A DNA stretch of 64,000 nucleotides from Serpula lacrymans var. lacrymans S7.9 (taxonomy: Eukaryota; Basidiomycota; Agaricomycetes; Boletales; Serpulaceae), in contig NW_006763295.1 in assembly GCF_000218685.1 (NCBI RefSeq), positions 186,001 to 250,000 of the forward strand, given 5' to 3'. A program made the position numbers and the translations under genes. Below the pieces are notes generated by a model that was not told where the DNA came from, searched no databases, and was given only the letters and a program-made list of their open reading frames with translations. Shown here piece after piece: positions 1 to 11,792 of this stretch (the first letter of the stretch is position 1; every line of letters begins with the position of its first letter).

Positions 1-4
1 CCCT

Positions 5-1330
5 ATGACGTCCCCGGTGTTCTTCATTCCTAAAAAGGATGGTAAGAAGTGTATGATTATGGACTATCGTTACGTGAATGAGCACACAGTTAAAAATGCG
101 TATCCGCTGCCTTTGATCAGTCAGCTAGTAGACAAATTGGCTGGTGCCAAGATCTTGACAAAGATGGATCTCAGATGGGGGTACAATAACGTACAAATCA
201 AAGAAGCAGATGCTTGGAAGGCCACGTTCACGTGCCACCGAGGATCCTTTGAACCCCTTGTTATGTTCTTTGGGTTGACCAATTCACCGGCAACCTTCCA
301 GAGCATGATGAACAAGATCTTTGCGGATATGGAAAACTGTGTCGTCATTTACATTGACAATTTGCTGATATTTACAAAGTCGGACGATGAGGCTGAGCAT
401 GACAGGATTGTGCAAGAAGTCCTTCGACGCTTACAGGAACAGGACCTATTCGTCAAACCCAAAAAATGTAATTTTAAAGTGAAGGAAGTAGACTTCCTCG
501 GTATGATCATAGGCCAGAACGGAATCAGGATGGATCCTGAGAAAGTTCAAGCCATATTGGACTGGCCAGAACCTACTTGTGTCAAAGGAGTTAGGGCCTT
601 CTTTGGCTTAGGAAACTTCTACCAAAGATTTGTCAAAAACTTCACAAAAATAATGAGACTGTTGAATGATCTCACTAAAAAGGACATTGTCTGGCACTGG
701 GGCGCCAAAGAACAAGAAGCTTTTGATATGCTTAAGCAGGCATTTACAACAGCACCCATATTAGCATTTCCAGAATTAGACAAAGAGTTCCGGCTAGAAA
801 CGAACTCTTCTGATTTATGGCATAGTTTGTTGCCTACAGAGCACAACTATCAAATTTATAATAAAGAAATGCTGGCCATCATTAGAGCTCTAGAGCACTG
901 GCAGCACTACTTAGAAGGTGCTAGGCATCAATTCAAAATCTGGACTGATCATAAAAATCTGGAGTATTTTATGATGGCCCGAGACTTAAACCAAAGACAA
1001 GCCCGCTACACAGTATACTTGTCAAGATTTAACTATAAATTAATTCATAAGCCAGGAACTTCTATGGGAAAAGCAGATGCTTTATCTAGAAGAGAGGATC
1101 ATGCCAATAGCATTGAAGATAACAACAAAGGTGTCACCCTGATAGATCAATCCAGGGTTGCCAATGTTAGAATTGGGCAAGATTCAGATCTTTTGGAAGT
1201 CTTCAAGAAAGAAATCTCCTCAGAAGAGAAGGCGCGCCTTGACGGCAATGAAAAATATTTATGGGAAGACGGGCTCTTCTGTTTTAAAGACAAAATCTAT
1301 GTGCCTGAGTCCGCAAGGATCAAGACATAA
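5..1330 (+). pseudogene. Reverse transcriptase-RNase H fragment of gypsy pol
   Basis: The 441-residue frame begins inside the RT palm (SPVFFIPKKDGK, then MDYRYVNEHT). Typical gypsy blocks follow: KMDLRWGYNNVQIKEAD, then FGLTNSPATFQSMMNKIF. The RT active-site box is YIDN where the family has YIDD, so the second catalytic aspartate is replaced. The RNase H part (from about residue 265) reads FRLETNSSDLWHSLLPTEHN and appears to lack the stretch that normally lies between the DAS-type motif and the NYEIYDKEML-type motif. A conserved KMLAI-like block and WTDHKNLEYF follow. The frame ends near the start of the integrase zinc-binding region. Decayed; not expected to be active. Confidence 0.9.
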
Positions 1331-1368
1331 GACCAACATCATGACACACCAGTAGCTGGGCATCCTGG

Positions 1369-1926
1369 GTGGCAATGAACCATGGAGTTGATCTCCAGAA
1401 CTACATTTGGCCTGGCATGGTTAAAGACATACAGGAATACTTAAAATCCTGTCTGAGATGTGCCATGGCAAAAAACTCACATCAACCGCCGGCCAGTAAA
1501 CTCATGCCAAACCCGATACCAGCTGGTCCCTGGCAAGATATATTGGTTGATTTCACAACAGATCTACCCAAATCAAATGAGTATGATTCAGTAATGGTGG
1601 TGGTAGATCGCTTCTCCAAAGAAGTGGTATTCATTCCCACCAACAAAACTATTACCGCCGCTGGTACAGCAGGCTTATTTAAAGGTTTTATATGGTCTAT
1701 CCATGGGTTACCTGAAACGGTTATCTCCGATAGGGGACCGCAATTTGCTAGCAAATTTACAAAAGAATTATGCCGGATGCTGGGCATCAAACCTAAGTTA
1801 TCAATGGTGTTCCATCCGCAGACCAATGGACAAACGGAGAGACTCAACCAGGAGTTGAAACAATATCTCCGGATATTTATTAATGACAGACAGACAGATT
1901 GGGCCAAGTGGCTAAAGATAGCCTAG
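1369..1926 (+). pseudogene. Integrase core fragment of gypsy pol
   Basis: This frame carries the CxxC half of the HHCC zinc finger (SCLRCAMAKNSH) and the DDE core. The first aspartate is in DILVDFTTDLPKS, the second in VISDRGPQFASKF, and the glutamate in HPQTNGQTERLNQELKQYL. The upstream half of the zinc finger (PVAGHPG-like, about 1347-1370) is in a different frame from the RT segment, so at least one frameshift separates them. The frame stops at 1924-1926 inside the region where the integrase C-terminal domain should continue. Homologous sequence goes on in another frame from about 1960 to 2310 (YKVGNLVWLDTDHLKLKD, WIGPYQV). Confidence 0.88.
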
Positions 1927-2311
1927 TTCTCATACAATATCAAACAGTCATCGGCTACAGGGAAGGCACCAGTCAAGGTGACGAGATTGTACCTCCCCAG
2001 AATGGGTGTAGAACCTGGCAAAAGCAAGAACAAGGCTGCTGGGAACATGGTAAAAGACATGAAGACTGTCTTAGACGTAACACGCAGGGCGTTATTCCAA
2101 ACTGCAGAGCAGATGAAAGACAGGCAGAGCATAGACGGCTACTAGATGCTCTAAGGCCCCTGACTACAAGGTCGGAAACCTGGTCTGGTTAGATACCGAC
2201 CACTTAAAATTAAAAGATCGGCAGTCTAGAAAACTGACCAAAAAGTGGATTGGCCCTTACCAGGTTAAGGACGTCAAACCAAATGCAGTGGAGCTAGAAC
2301 TCCCAAAATGA

Positions 2312-2692
2312 ATGAGGGTAGTACCCACAGTCAATATTAGCTGTGTGAAACCCTACAAAGGGCCGCTGCCAGGACAGCGCATAGACCGGCCCAAACTGGT
2401 TGTATTCACCCAGGAAGGTGAAGAAGAGTTTGAAATTGAACAAGTGGTGGATGCACGCTTAAAGCATGGGAAACTAGAGTTCCTGGTCCTATGGAAGGGC
2501 TATGGAGACGGGGACAGAATGTGGGAACCAAAAGCCCATCTGGACAATTTCTGTTTGCAAATTAAGAATCCCTCAGCTCCTAGGAAGCTTAGAGGCATAG
2601 ATTCAAACCTTTTTAATTCCCTTTTTCAACCTATGCCCAAAAATCTAACTACTACCTCTGGTACTTGGAGTCGAGCCTTAGAAGGGGGGTAG
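2312..2692 (+). pseudogene. Integrase C-terminus with chromodomain
   Basis: After an in-frame stop just upstream, this segment reads VNISCVKPYKGPLPGQ, the usual end of the gypsy integrase. It is followed by a chromodomain: EEFEIEQVVDARLKHGKL, then FLVLWKGYGDGDRMWEP. Aromatic residues of the methyl-lysine cage type are visible (the W of LWKGY and the W of MWEP). In chromoviruses this domain steers integration toward marked chromatin. The frame ends exactly at the polypurine tract and LTR boundary. Confidence 0.88.
2680..2692 (+). other. Polypurine tract of the retroelement
   Basis: A purine run (AGAAGGGGGGTAG) lies immediately before the TGTTACAA that starts the LTR. This is the position of the plus-strand primer in LTR elements. 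Confidence 0.8.
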
Positions 2693-3108
2693 TGTTACAA
2701 TACACAATTTTCAGACTTACACCTTCTTTCTCCGCTTCAACCTTCTTTCTTAGTATTCACACACTCGTGCCATGCGGCACTTTCCTTTTTGTTCAAACTC
2801 CATTTTCTCGTGCTGCACTGCTTTCCCTTATTTTTAGATACAACTCTCTCATGCAGTGGAGCTGGTTACACGGGCTGTGCCCCATGACATCATCAGCTAC
2901 TTCTTTCATCAACTGTATAGTACATAAGTACAAACACCCTGTATTAGTATATAAACCCCAATAGATCCAGGAGACTCCTCAGCGAGTCCTCCTGTTGTAT
3001 ACCCACAACTAACTTGGTCCTATCATAAGGGATTGATTTATCCACTCCTCCTTCCTCCTCTTCTCTTGTCACTGTGTGCACCAGAGTATTCAAACTTTGG
3101 TTGTAACA
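2693..3108 (+). repeat. 3' long terminal repeat (416 bp)
   Basis: The segment starts with TGTTACAA and ends with TTGTAACA, an inverted terminal pair with the TG...CA ends expected of an LTR. A TATA-like box (TATATAA, 2948-2954) lies in the middle, consistent with a U3 promoter. No second copy was noticed in the window. The 142-codon minus-strand frame over 2944-3372 is a chance frame across the LTR. Confidence 0.82.
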
Positions 3109-3410
3109 TCTGTAGGTTGTCAGGGTAATCCCGGTGTGCTCACAGTGTTCATCGACAGAAAAGATGTGGTGAACAATTAGTGCATGAACATCTGACTTGC
3201 TGTAAGTACTCTTATTCACAACTTTATGACATCCTTGGGACTTTGCCTCCTTGGTGGAATCTGAAAACAGTGCAGCCTGATGCTCTTCATGCACATTCAG
3301 GTAGTCAACAAGCCTCTGAGTCCTAACTGGCTCTTTCTCCCACTGAACATGCCTCAGCCACATGTGTTGCATCTGCGGATTCCGATGTGATGCCGGGGCG
3401 TCTCTTTTTC

Positions 3411-3439
3411 CTTAAGGTGCTCTTAAGGAGCACCTTAAG
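3411..3439. repeat. Perfect 12-bp inverted repeat with 5-bp loop
   Basis: CTTAAGGTGCTC, a TTAAG spacer, then GAGCACCTTAAG. It lies in the 3' flank between the retroelement and monooxygenase copy A, which runs toward it. In RNA it would form a tight hairpin. It could be an mRNA-end hairpin or a small mobile-element relic; nothing else supports either. Confidence 0.6.
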
Positions 3440-3629
3440 TGAACCTTCAGGACAGCGCCAAGCGAGCTTTGAGGACCATTACAATATATCTTGAGGCGCC
3501 TTTTGCGAAAAGGCGCGCACCCGAACGGGCTCGAAGATAATTGGATTGATAAATTTACAGTGATAGGATATGCTGAATGGAGACACGTGTATGTAAAAGG
3601 GGAGTCGGATAAATAAGATTTACACTACT

Positions 3630-5832
3630 CTAGGACCGAGACACGAAGACTTTATCGAAGTAACGCACCATACCTTCTGCTCCATGTACGATAGCCCCCG
3701 CCACACCATCCGGTCTCACCACCACGACTCTCGTCTCGTCTCCTACCAGGTAATGCTTATATGCATACCCCTCCTTGTCTTCCAAAACAATGTCAGCCGC
3801 AGCAGAGTCTGTTTGGGTAGATGACCCAGCAGGTAACACGATGACGGAGCGCAAAACGCTCTGCTCGTAGCGGCGAAGCTCAGAAATAATGCGAGCAGCC
3901 TTGGAAGCGTCCGAAGTAAAGACAAGGACCGTATGAAGGTGCGGACGGAAAATATCAAAAAGCCGCACGTTCCCGGCACCCTTCACATCCAACAAACCAG
4001 GTGCATCCGGTGCGCGATCACCAGCCTGCAGCGATCCGTCCCGGATGAGCCCGTACGCATCTACAGGCCTAGCATCGGATGGCGGTACTACTTCGTCGAG
4101 GACGATCGGGCTGCTGCGGTAATTCACACCGAGCATGTATAGCCTCTCATTGCGCTCAAACGCCTCTTCTGCGTTCGAGCTGTTCGCAGTAGTGGACTTG
4201 TTGAACAGGGCGGTAGCGATGTTGATCATCTCGGCGATAACGGGGAGGCGCTCGCCGGTGTAGGAGTCGAGGAGAGAGTCTGGAGAGAGGCCTTTTTGGA
4301 CGAGTGATATTTTCCAAGCGAGGTTGAACTGCAGTGTTTGATGAGATACATCTGGTGCAAGGTAAGTTGGTAATGCTTACGGCGTCCTGGACACTTGAGT
4401 TGAGTCCCTGGCCACCAGCAGGGCTATGGACACTGGATAAATGTCAGAAAATTACATTTACGATAAAGAAAGATGGCACGAACTGTGCAGCATCTGCAGC
4501 AACGAGGTTATATTAACAGCCAAGCTCGCTATACAGGATCATACAACTTACCTCCTGATACGAAAACCCTGCCTTCTCCAAACTTGTTCACCATTCGGGT
4601 ATTAGCCCTAGAATAAACAGCGATCAGGAACATGATATATATGGAGTGCAGATCCAATACAAACCGGAATTCAGAAACCCAGATCAGCTCCTCGAAGGTG
4701 AGATTAGTTGGGACAATCGAGGCAATATGTTTGTAGACGTCCGCGCTTGATTTCACTATTGAAAAGTTAACAGCCGACCCAAACATAGAAAATTGATAAC
4801 CGTCGAGGCCGACTTCCTCTGTGGGTCGCAAGACAAGGCTGAAACAGTCCATTATTATTGGCTTGGTGTCTACAATATCAGAAACCTAGTGAATACGCAC
4901 AGATTGGTTTTCATTTCGCCAAAAAGATGCCAGTGCTGGCGTCCAATGCTCAAATCAAATATCAGGACAAATAAATATAGCACAAACCTCATGGTCAAGG
5001 CCTTTTAAACGAATGTCTCCAGTGATCAATCGCAAGTCGTCCTTGGTTTCTCCAAGGAATGTCAATCCAAGTTGTTTGCGGACGACGCCTGCAAATCAAA
5101 TGTAAATATAGGCTTGATACAAAGTCGTAAGGAGACACGTACTTTTCGCCCCATCAGCTCCGATCAGCCATGTCGCTTTGATCGTCTCTTGTATTTCTTC
5201 GCCATCTCGTTTCTTCACTACATGTGCGACCACATGATCGGGGAACTGTTCGAATGAGCGGAGCTCCGTGCCAGTTTCTACAAAGCACGACAGCTTCTCG
5301 AGATGTGCGCGCAAGATCCCTTCGAGAGTTTGCTGTCCTAGCATACAAGGGTTGAACTACAGATCGTGTTTTTCATTAGAGCTGAAGGTGATTACATAGA
5401 GACGTACGCACATAAGGAAAAGCAGGCGTTGGATCTTGGTACGGTGTCATGGAAAACGTCTTGAGGGGTTCGACAGTGCCAGGTTTGTAGGTGCGCATTG
5501 ACGGCAATGGCTTCGCTCTCTGGTCGACTTCGGGGACATCGAGGAAATGAAACAATTCCAGCGAGCGGGGCTAAGAAGAAAAGTTGTGGGTGAGAATGCG
5601 CACTAGATTGTGATTGATTGTAAACATACGAATAATCCGGCACCTCGTTGCCCAAGACGATATTTATCCTCTTTCTCGATGATGCGGATAGATATGCCAT
5701 TTTGGAGCAGGGTGAGAGCTGCGACTAGCGCTGAAGGACCAGCACCGGCCTTTAAATAAAAAGTTTAGGGTAAAAGCTTATACGAAGATCAACACTCACG
5801 ATGAGGACAGGGACCGAATCTGCTGCAGTCAT
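3630..5832 (-). CDS. FAD-dependent aromatic-type monooxygenase, copy A
   Basis: A group A flavin monooxygenase of the phenol/pentachlorophenol hydroxylase type (FAD_binding_3 family). It probably hydroxylates an aromatic or polyketide-like substrate with NAD(P)H and O2; the substrate is unknown. The start is the ATG at 5832 (TAADSVPVLI), with an intron right after it. Exons then carry AGAGPSALVAALTLL (FAD binding), the DG motif (WLIGADGAK), and the GD motif, which is completed by a 10-nt exon at 4484-4493 and followed by VHSPAGGQGLNSSVQDA. The last exon (about 4340-3630) holds a thioredoxin-like C-terminal domain ending DKVFVSRS. About nine short introns. It most resembles copy D (58.9 kb), sharing FVSRS at the end and the loss of the intron after GGQ. 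No frameshift seen. Confidence 0.88.
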
Positions 5833-6428
5833 TATTGTTGATGGTATGAATCAAGCAAGTGCGATATTTGATGAACTCAGGAAAACGATGTGTTTGTCGG
5901 ATGATAATGGAGAGCTTTTATACAAAAAGTGTGTCGCCATGATATTTTACAAGGAAAGTGCATTCGAGGGTAGTACTACGGCCGATGACTCGAGTCAGCT
6001 TCCGAGGTTCGAAGCTTGCACCACATACGCGTCGTCTTCGGCAGACCGCTCGCTTGTGACCACTTGAAATTGGGATTTCTGAACGACTGCTGATGAATTT
6101 TACATCCAAGGCTGACGTGTCTGCAATGCGGCATTGCTGAGCTGGTCAGTTTCCGATCTTCATCGCGACCTGGGCCCTAACATCGGACATATGACAATCA
6201 TGATTGATCTTGCTTCTGCCACAGAGTATCGACGTGTCTGGCGTTTGTCATATTGCACGAAGAAGCAGAATATGACATATCCAAGTTTTTGTGCGCTCTG
6301 CAAGGGTCATGTCTGTGAAACTGAACCAGTGAACGATTATTGAGCAAGATCAGCGATGGTCTGACGCGTAGCTCGTAACGCGTGACGTGTCTGTTGTCAT
6401 GTGACTAAAATCTGCTTTTTCAGAACTT
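5833..6428. other. Intergenic, divergent 5' flanks of copy A and the helicase
   Basis: About 600 bp between two divergent starts. Short open frames on both strands have no recognisable domain. I see no repeat, RNA gene or clear TATA box. Confidence 0.5.
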
Positions 6429-8519
6429 TTGGAGGGTGAAATGGTTTGCAGGATGTCTGCTTTAATTGTGGTCCACAGTGTCCCATTATCCTGCATACGC
6501 GCTTCACGCATCCATACATCAGCTGTACTATCGTCACCTGCGAAAAAAAGACCACGTAGGGGCGGAAAGCCAGTTCGAGAGCTTCCAAAACCATCCCGTC
6601 TTGCTTTCGTACGAGATGGCGTCCCCCACGAAGGTCTCCAGCCCCGTAAACCAGGATTTGGAGAGCGAAAGGTACGTCCGGAACGCCCACCCACAAGCCA
6701 CAAGCCCTTTCCTCCCGCCGTCCCTGAACCCGAGACAAAACACTGGGCCATTCGCGCCCATTCAGAGCGTGTAGACAAGCGTGCTGCAGCGGTGCGACAG
6801 CGTGCTAGGATAGAGAACCCCCTTCAAGACGAATTTGATCTGTCGAGCAAGACGGAAGATTCGCGAGGATTACCTCAGACGTTCAACTCGCCGCCGCTCA
6901 TGGAAGGTCTGCTCGCCTCACTGAGAGAATATCTTCCCTCTGCTGCTCGTCCGACACCTATCCAGGCGTTGTCACTCAAACATCTTTTCGAACAAAGAGA
7001 TATCTCAAAGCCTTGGCGACAGTTTCTACTTGCATCTGAAACAGGCTCAGGGAAGTCGATAGCATATCTTTTGCCTATGCTTCAAGACCTCAAACAATCA
7101 GAAGCACATCTTTCGTCCTCCGTATCACAAGGCACAGGGTCTCAACCTCAGCGGGCCATCAATCCTCGCGCGCTTGTCCTAGCTCCTACTCACGAACTCT
7201 CACGTCAACTCTCCTCCTTCGCTAAATCCCTCCTACACAACATCAAACTACGTGTTCTCTGTGCCTCGCGCGCTAATATTCCTAGCATACGCAAGAGAAG
7301 CAGTACAGCTTCAAAAATGTCGGAAGAATTTGCTGAGATGGGCTCAGGGACAGAGCTTGATATGCGCAGGGGCGTAAAAGCCCATCCCGTCGATGTTCTT
7401 GTCAGTACACCGGCCAAGGCTCTAGAGATGGCCAGAGGAAAAGGCTGGGACTGGGAGGAAAGGGAGCGCAAGAGAAGATTAGATGATGAGAAGAATGCTA
7501 TGAAAGAAGAAGTCACGGATCCACAGCAGCCTCTGCGCAAATTCTGGGTAGATGAACCCGAGATGAGCCTTGCCAATATCGAATGGGTCGTAGTTGACGA
7601 AGCCGACGTGCTATTTGGTATGCACAATTAAATAGCTGATTCATGGCGGTCTTATACTTATCTTTCTTTAGACCCCGATTTCCAGGAGTCGACACGGATG
7701 CTTCTGGCAGATATCAGTGCTGCTCGGGGATACCCTGTCAACTTCTCCCCAGAGATGCCCCTTCTTACGTCTACAGCCCCCAAGAACGAGCCTGCTCCAA
7801 AACCGGCTGCCGTTGACTACCCATTTAACTTCCTCCTTACCTCAGCGACCATTCCTTCCTCTCTTTCATCCTATATTGAAACCCACCACCCCCTCCTTAC
7901 GCGTCTCGCTTCTCCCAACCTTCATCGCCTACCGAGCACGCTGAAAACAGAGCACGCTAACTGGACAGGCGGAAACCGTAATGCAGATATCGAACGACGC
8001 ATTCGTCGTGTCTGGGCAGAGGACGCACTTGCTTCCGCAAAAGCCGGGCGCGCAGCAGAGTTGTCAAAGATCTTGGTGTTCTGTAACAGAAGAAGTAAAG
8101 TCGAAGACCTCAGTTCGTACTTGGAGGAAAAGAAGATCAAGAACGTGGCATTGTCAAGCACAGCTGGGGACCGTAAAAGAGGTTCTAATCATCACCTTGA
8201 CGGTTTCCTCCGCAAGAAGTCCGAATCGACTCCCTCACTCGAAGCAGGCCCTGCACCCTCAGGATCACATAACCCGAAGGAGACGGCACACGTCATGATC
8301 ACCACTTCACTTCTCTCGCGAGGCCTTGACTTCTCTCCATCTATCCGACATGTCTTCATTGTTGACGAACCTAGAAACATGATCGACTTCCTACACCGCG
8401 CTGGACGATCTGGAAGGGCTGGCGAGCAGGGCAAAGTCGTGGTCTTTGGAAAGCAAAAAGGAAGAGGCTCAGGCAGAACAGTAGATGTCAAGAAAAGAGT
8501 TGGGGCATTGGTTGCGTGA
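6429..8519 (+). CDS. MRH4: DEAD-box ATP-dependent RNA helicase, mitochondrial MRH4-like
   Basis: Two exons (6429-7617, 7672-8519; 54-bp intron) give 678 residues in frame. The N-terminus is basic and Ser/Arg-rich (IRASRIHTSAV), like a mitochondrial presequence. Helicase motifs in order: Q-motif RPTPIQALSL, motif I LASETGSGKS, Ia APTHELSRQL, Ib VSTPAKAL, II VVDEAD (just before the intron), III LLTSATIPS, IV-V ILVFCNRRSK and SLLSRGLDF, VI DFLHRAGRSGRAG. In yeast, Mrh4 helps assemble the large mitochondrial ribosomal subunit. The name rests on the presequence and the diverged DEAD core; another mitochondrial DEAD-box helicase is possible. A second ATG at 6453 could also serve as start. Confidence 0.85.
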
Positions 8520-8672
8520 GCTGATCACGGTACGTCAAAAAGGGGTACAACATGCAAAAATATAATAGATACATCGACAACAAAACACAATAATAATGAG
8601 AACAAAAAAAAAACACGATACAGTAGAGTCAGAAACACATGTCGAAAACGCGAAAGCATATACCGGTTTACA

Positions 8673-11600
8673 CTATTTACCCTGGAATGTTTGCATTAAT
8701 GTTCTTATTCCACCAAACTTATGTTTCGTAGGTGGACGAGTGGGTCCTCCACTAGGGGGTGGCTGCCACCCATCGCTAGTCGAGAACCCCATCCTCGTCA
8801 GTTTATTGGCGCTCATGATATGTTTCGCTTGATCATTTCCTCTTCTTCTGGACGGTATATGAGCACTCAGCGACACTTGCACAGGAGCGGTCGCCACTCG
8901 AGATAGCGGCACATGCATAATCGGTCCTTCTGTTTCAAGTGGGCTCGACTCCGGGTCTGGAGTGCGGGAACGGGGCGCGAGGAAAGCATTCCCTGATGAA
9001 AAGACCTGACCAGTAGGTCGATCCATTGAGTGAAGTTCATCCGAGGCGGAACGACTTGGGCGCCTCAGACCAGGTACAACAATTAAGCGTGACGCGGTTT
9101 CGCTGGATGAATCTGAAAAATCATACAAATTAACAAAACAGTAAACGTAGAACCATAATGTCTAAGCTTACCACTTCCACTGCTGCCCCGAGAACCAACA
9201 CGTAATTTTCCAGCCGACTGACTTCTAGACATCGCTCTAGCAGAATGACCTCTGACAAACTGCGTCGAGTCGTAACCACTCGTAGGGGTGCGGCCTGCAG
9301 AAAACTGATCTATACTGGGACTAGGTATAGAGAGCGACGTCTTTGCATCTTCTTGCTCCTTGAGCCGCCGTTCGATAGCCAGACTTTCACCGTACGCCAA
9401 AAGCTTACTACTAAGTAGCGTCCGACCAGCACCTTTAGGCTTTGGAACATCAGCAACAAAATCGTCCATGCTTAATATCGACTGCTGAGTACGTTGTACG
9501 AGTTCTTCGGCCTGTGCATGCGAAGAGATGGATTGAATGTCAATTTCAAGGGGAGACTTGACCTGTCGCCCAGGAGACATTGGTGGTTTCGGAGAACGGG
9601 GACTATCAGGCCCTAGACGTCCCAAGCTATTCGAGGCGATGTAAGGACTAGAAAGAGTCAAATATGGTGTATTGGGCGTAGTCACGCTCCCACCATTGCT
9701 AGTCCACGTCGCACTGCTACCACTAGACTGAGGGTTATAACTATCTGTGCTCGTGCTACTTACAGACTCTCCTCGCAGCCTATTTTCGCGCTGCCTGGGA
9801 GATTCGTGGGGAGGATGCGTGGCGGTAATGTCATCACTGGGAGGTGGCTCATTTATGTTGAAAGGGAAATCGGAATTATGCACGTGAAGGGGTTTCGAGG
9901 ATTGAAAGAGGGGTGGAGATAAAGATGCAGAGATTTTTCGTCCTCGCGGCTCCTTTGGTCTTTGGGAGTCAGTTTGACGGTTAATGGGTACACCAAAATC
10001 TTCTGCATCATCGTCCGCATCGTCATCGGCCATGCCCACTATAATTGGAGGCGCTGAATTTGGAGGTTGTGGGTCAAGCATGATAGAATGTTCTTCGATG
10101 GGAGTAGGTGCTATTCCAAACCGATCTTCTGCAGCTTCCAAGGTATTCGACCGATATCTTGTTTCCAATGTCTGATTAGTCCCAACGTAGCGCGAACCCG
10201 GACTTCTCGTTCTGCCCGAGAGCGAAGAAGTACTCGACGAAGGGTCAAAGCGAATAATGCGTGAAGAGCTCTGTGGCGTAGATGCCTGACCTTGCGACTG
10301 ACCAGATGATGAAGAACGATTGTGGAGCCGCAAGATCCCTGGTCTTATAGGAGGACTAGCAGCCTCGGATTGTAAGTCCTCATTGGGCGTCATGGATGCC
10401 CTACTGCCTCCTGATGCAGAGCGGTTCCTCGACTGCTGGCCCGGGTAAAGCTCCATAGCGATCGGCAGATGACTCCGCGCACTAGAATTACTGCCTATCC
10501 TGCGTCTATGCTGTTCAATTGATGGAAAATCTTTAGGAGAGGACGATAATGGCGCCGTAATACTCCTGGGTGATACAGGCAAGGGAATCGAACCAGATGC
10601 AGGAGATGGTGTAGGAAGAGGTATGGAAGAGGCGGATGAGTTATGCTCTGAAGTGACGCTTGAACTTGAGCCATCAGCATTAGATTTCTTAAACAGGCTC
10701 AGCAATGATAATTTGGAATTGAGTTTGCGAATGGGTGGTGCGGACTCCGCGCCAGTCCCTGCAGATCTTGGCCGACTGACACGAGTGTGCAAGGACGAAG
10801 TAGATGGCCGCCGAAGACTTTCGTCGAATACATGAGGAAAGGAGGGTCGTCGGGGAGACGAGGAGTCTTCAGGAAAAGATGGAGAGGCGTTATGCAAGGC
10901 ATATTGCTCAAGCGAACTCGAGTGGGCGTGATTTGAGGAGAAATCTTCTGACAAAGATATTTGCATTGGGAGAGGGTTTATTTCGGGATCTGGAGTTCCC
11001 GAGGGCCTGAGGACATTGAGAGCGTGGTCGATTGAGCGCTTAAGATGGAGTCGCTTGCGTATTGAGGTCTCGATGCATTCCATTGCGCCACTCGAAGAAC
11101 TCCTACCCCTAAATTGCTGCGCCTCACCACTAGCGGGCGATTCGCCTCGTTCTCTGAGACTCCTTTCCTGATTTGCCAACCATTCCTGTAAAACGTCCGC
11201 ACATTCCACCCAACCGTTTTGCCGTGCAAGCGTCTGTGGAGTAACCCCGTGTTTGTCGGGCTGATCTGCGTGTGCGCCGTTGAGGAGTAGAGTGCGGATG
11301 ACCATAGAATGGCCGTTTGCAGCTGCGAAATGTAGCGGTGTTGAGCCGGATGTGCCAACTATGGGCGCTGCGGTGTCTCGATTACGATCAGAATATCGTC
11401 TTGGAAGCCTGATGGTCACAATTAGGAAATAGGAGGACAATGAGAAATTCAGAGTGGGCAGATAAGGATAGGATCAAGCCTACCTGGGCGCATTGACATC
11501 GGCACCTTGTTCTATGAGAAGTCTGACAACAAAGTCATTGCCGCCCGAGCATGCAGCATGTAGAGGAAGAACGCCGTCGAGGACTGAGTTGACTGGTTGG

Positions 11601-11792
11601 CCATGAGAAAGGGCGTATTTGACGAGACCAACGTTGCCTGTCGCGGCGGCGGCGTGTAAACCGAGATGGGGGACTAGAATGATGAAACCAAAGTGCTTAG
11701 GACGATGTGTAAACAATAGGATGCGATGACATACATTCTGTGGTGACATTGTACTTTGCTTCTGCGCGATGTATACGCGAGTGAGTAGGCAT
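8673..11792 (-). CDS. Ankyrin-repeat protein with long Ser/Pro-rich tail
   Basis: Four exons (11792-11735, 11673-11484, 11408-9172, 9112-8673) join in frame to 974 codons. I chose the ATG at 11792 (MPTHSRIHRAEAKY) because only this frame splices correctly into the first ankyrin repeat; the nearby ATG opening MSPQN does not. Residues about 20-170 hold four ankyrin-type repeats (LGLHAAAATGNVGLVKYAL, LPLHAACSGGNDFVVRLL, TPLHFAAANGHSMVIRTLL, VTPQTLARQNGWVECADVL). The remaining ~800 residues are low-complexity Ser/Pro-rich, likely disordered and phosphorylated, with short conserved-looking islands (QRTQQSILSMDDFVADV). A scaffold or signalling role is inferred only; I do not recognise the exact family. 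Confidence 0.82.

Larger units (their letters stand above)
1..3108 (+). mobile_element. Ty3/gypsy chromovirus-type LTR retrotransposon, 3' part, decayed
   Basis: The window opens inside the pol region of a gypsy-class element. In order it holds reverse transcriptase, RNase H, integrase, a chromodomain and the 3' LTR, which is the order known for chromoviruses. The gag, protease and 5' LTR would lie left of the window. The pol frame is broken: one frame stops at 1328-1330, integrase resumes at 1369, stops at 1924-1926, and the tail resumes after a stop just before 2312. With a changed RT active site and a shortened RNase H, this copy looks non-autonomous. The polypurine tract and LTR are intact enough to recognise. 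Its target-site duplication cannot be checked without the 5' end. Confidence 0.93.

Noticed and set aside
1482..1907. 141-codon minus-strand frame across the integrase
   Set aside because: Shadow of the integrase coding sequence; no domain of its own.
2944..3372. 142-codon minus-strand frame over the LTR
   Set aside because: It covers LTR sequence and flank, with no known domain; a chance frame.
11480..11792. Alternative start MSPQN for the ankyrin gene
   Set aside because: Splicing from that frame at the only good donor puts the first ankyrin repeat out of frame; the start at 11792 fits.
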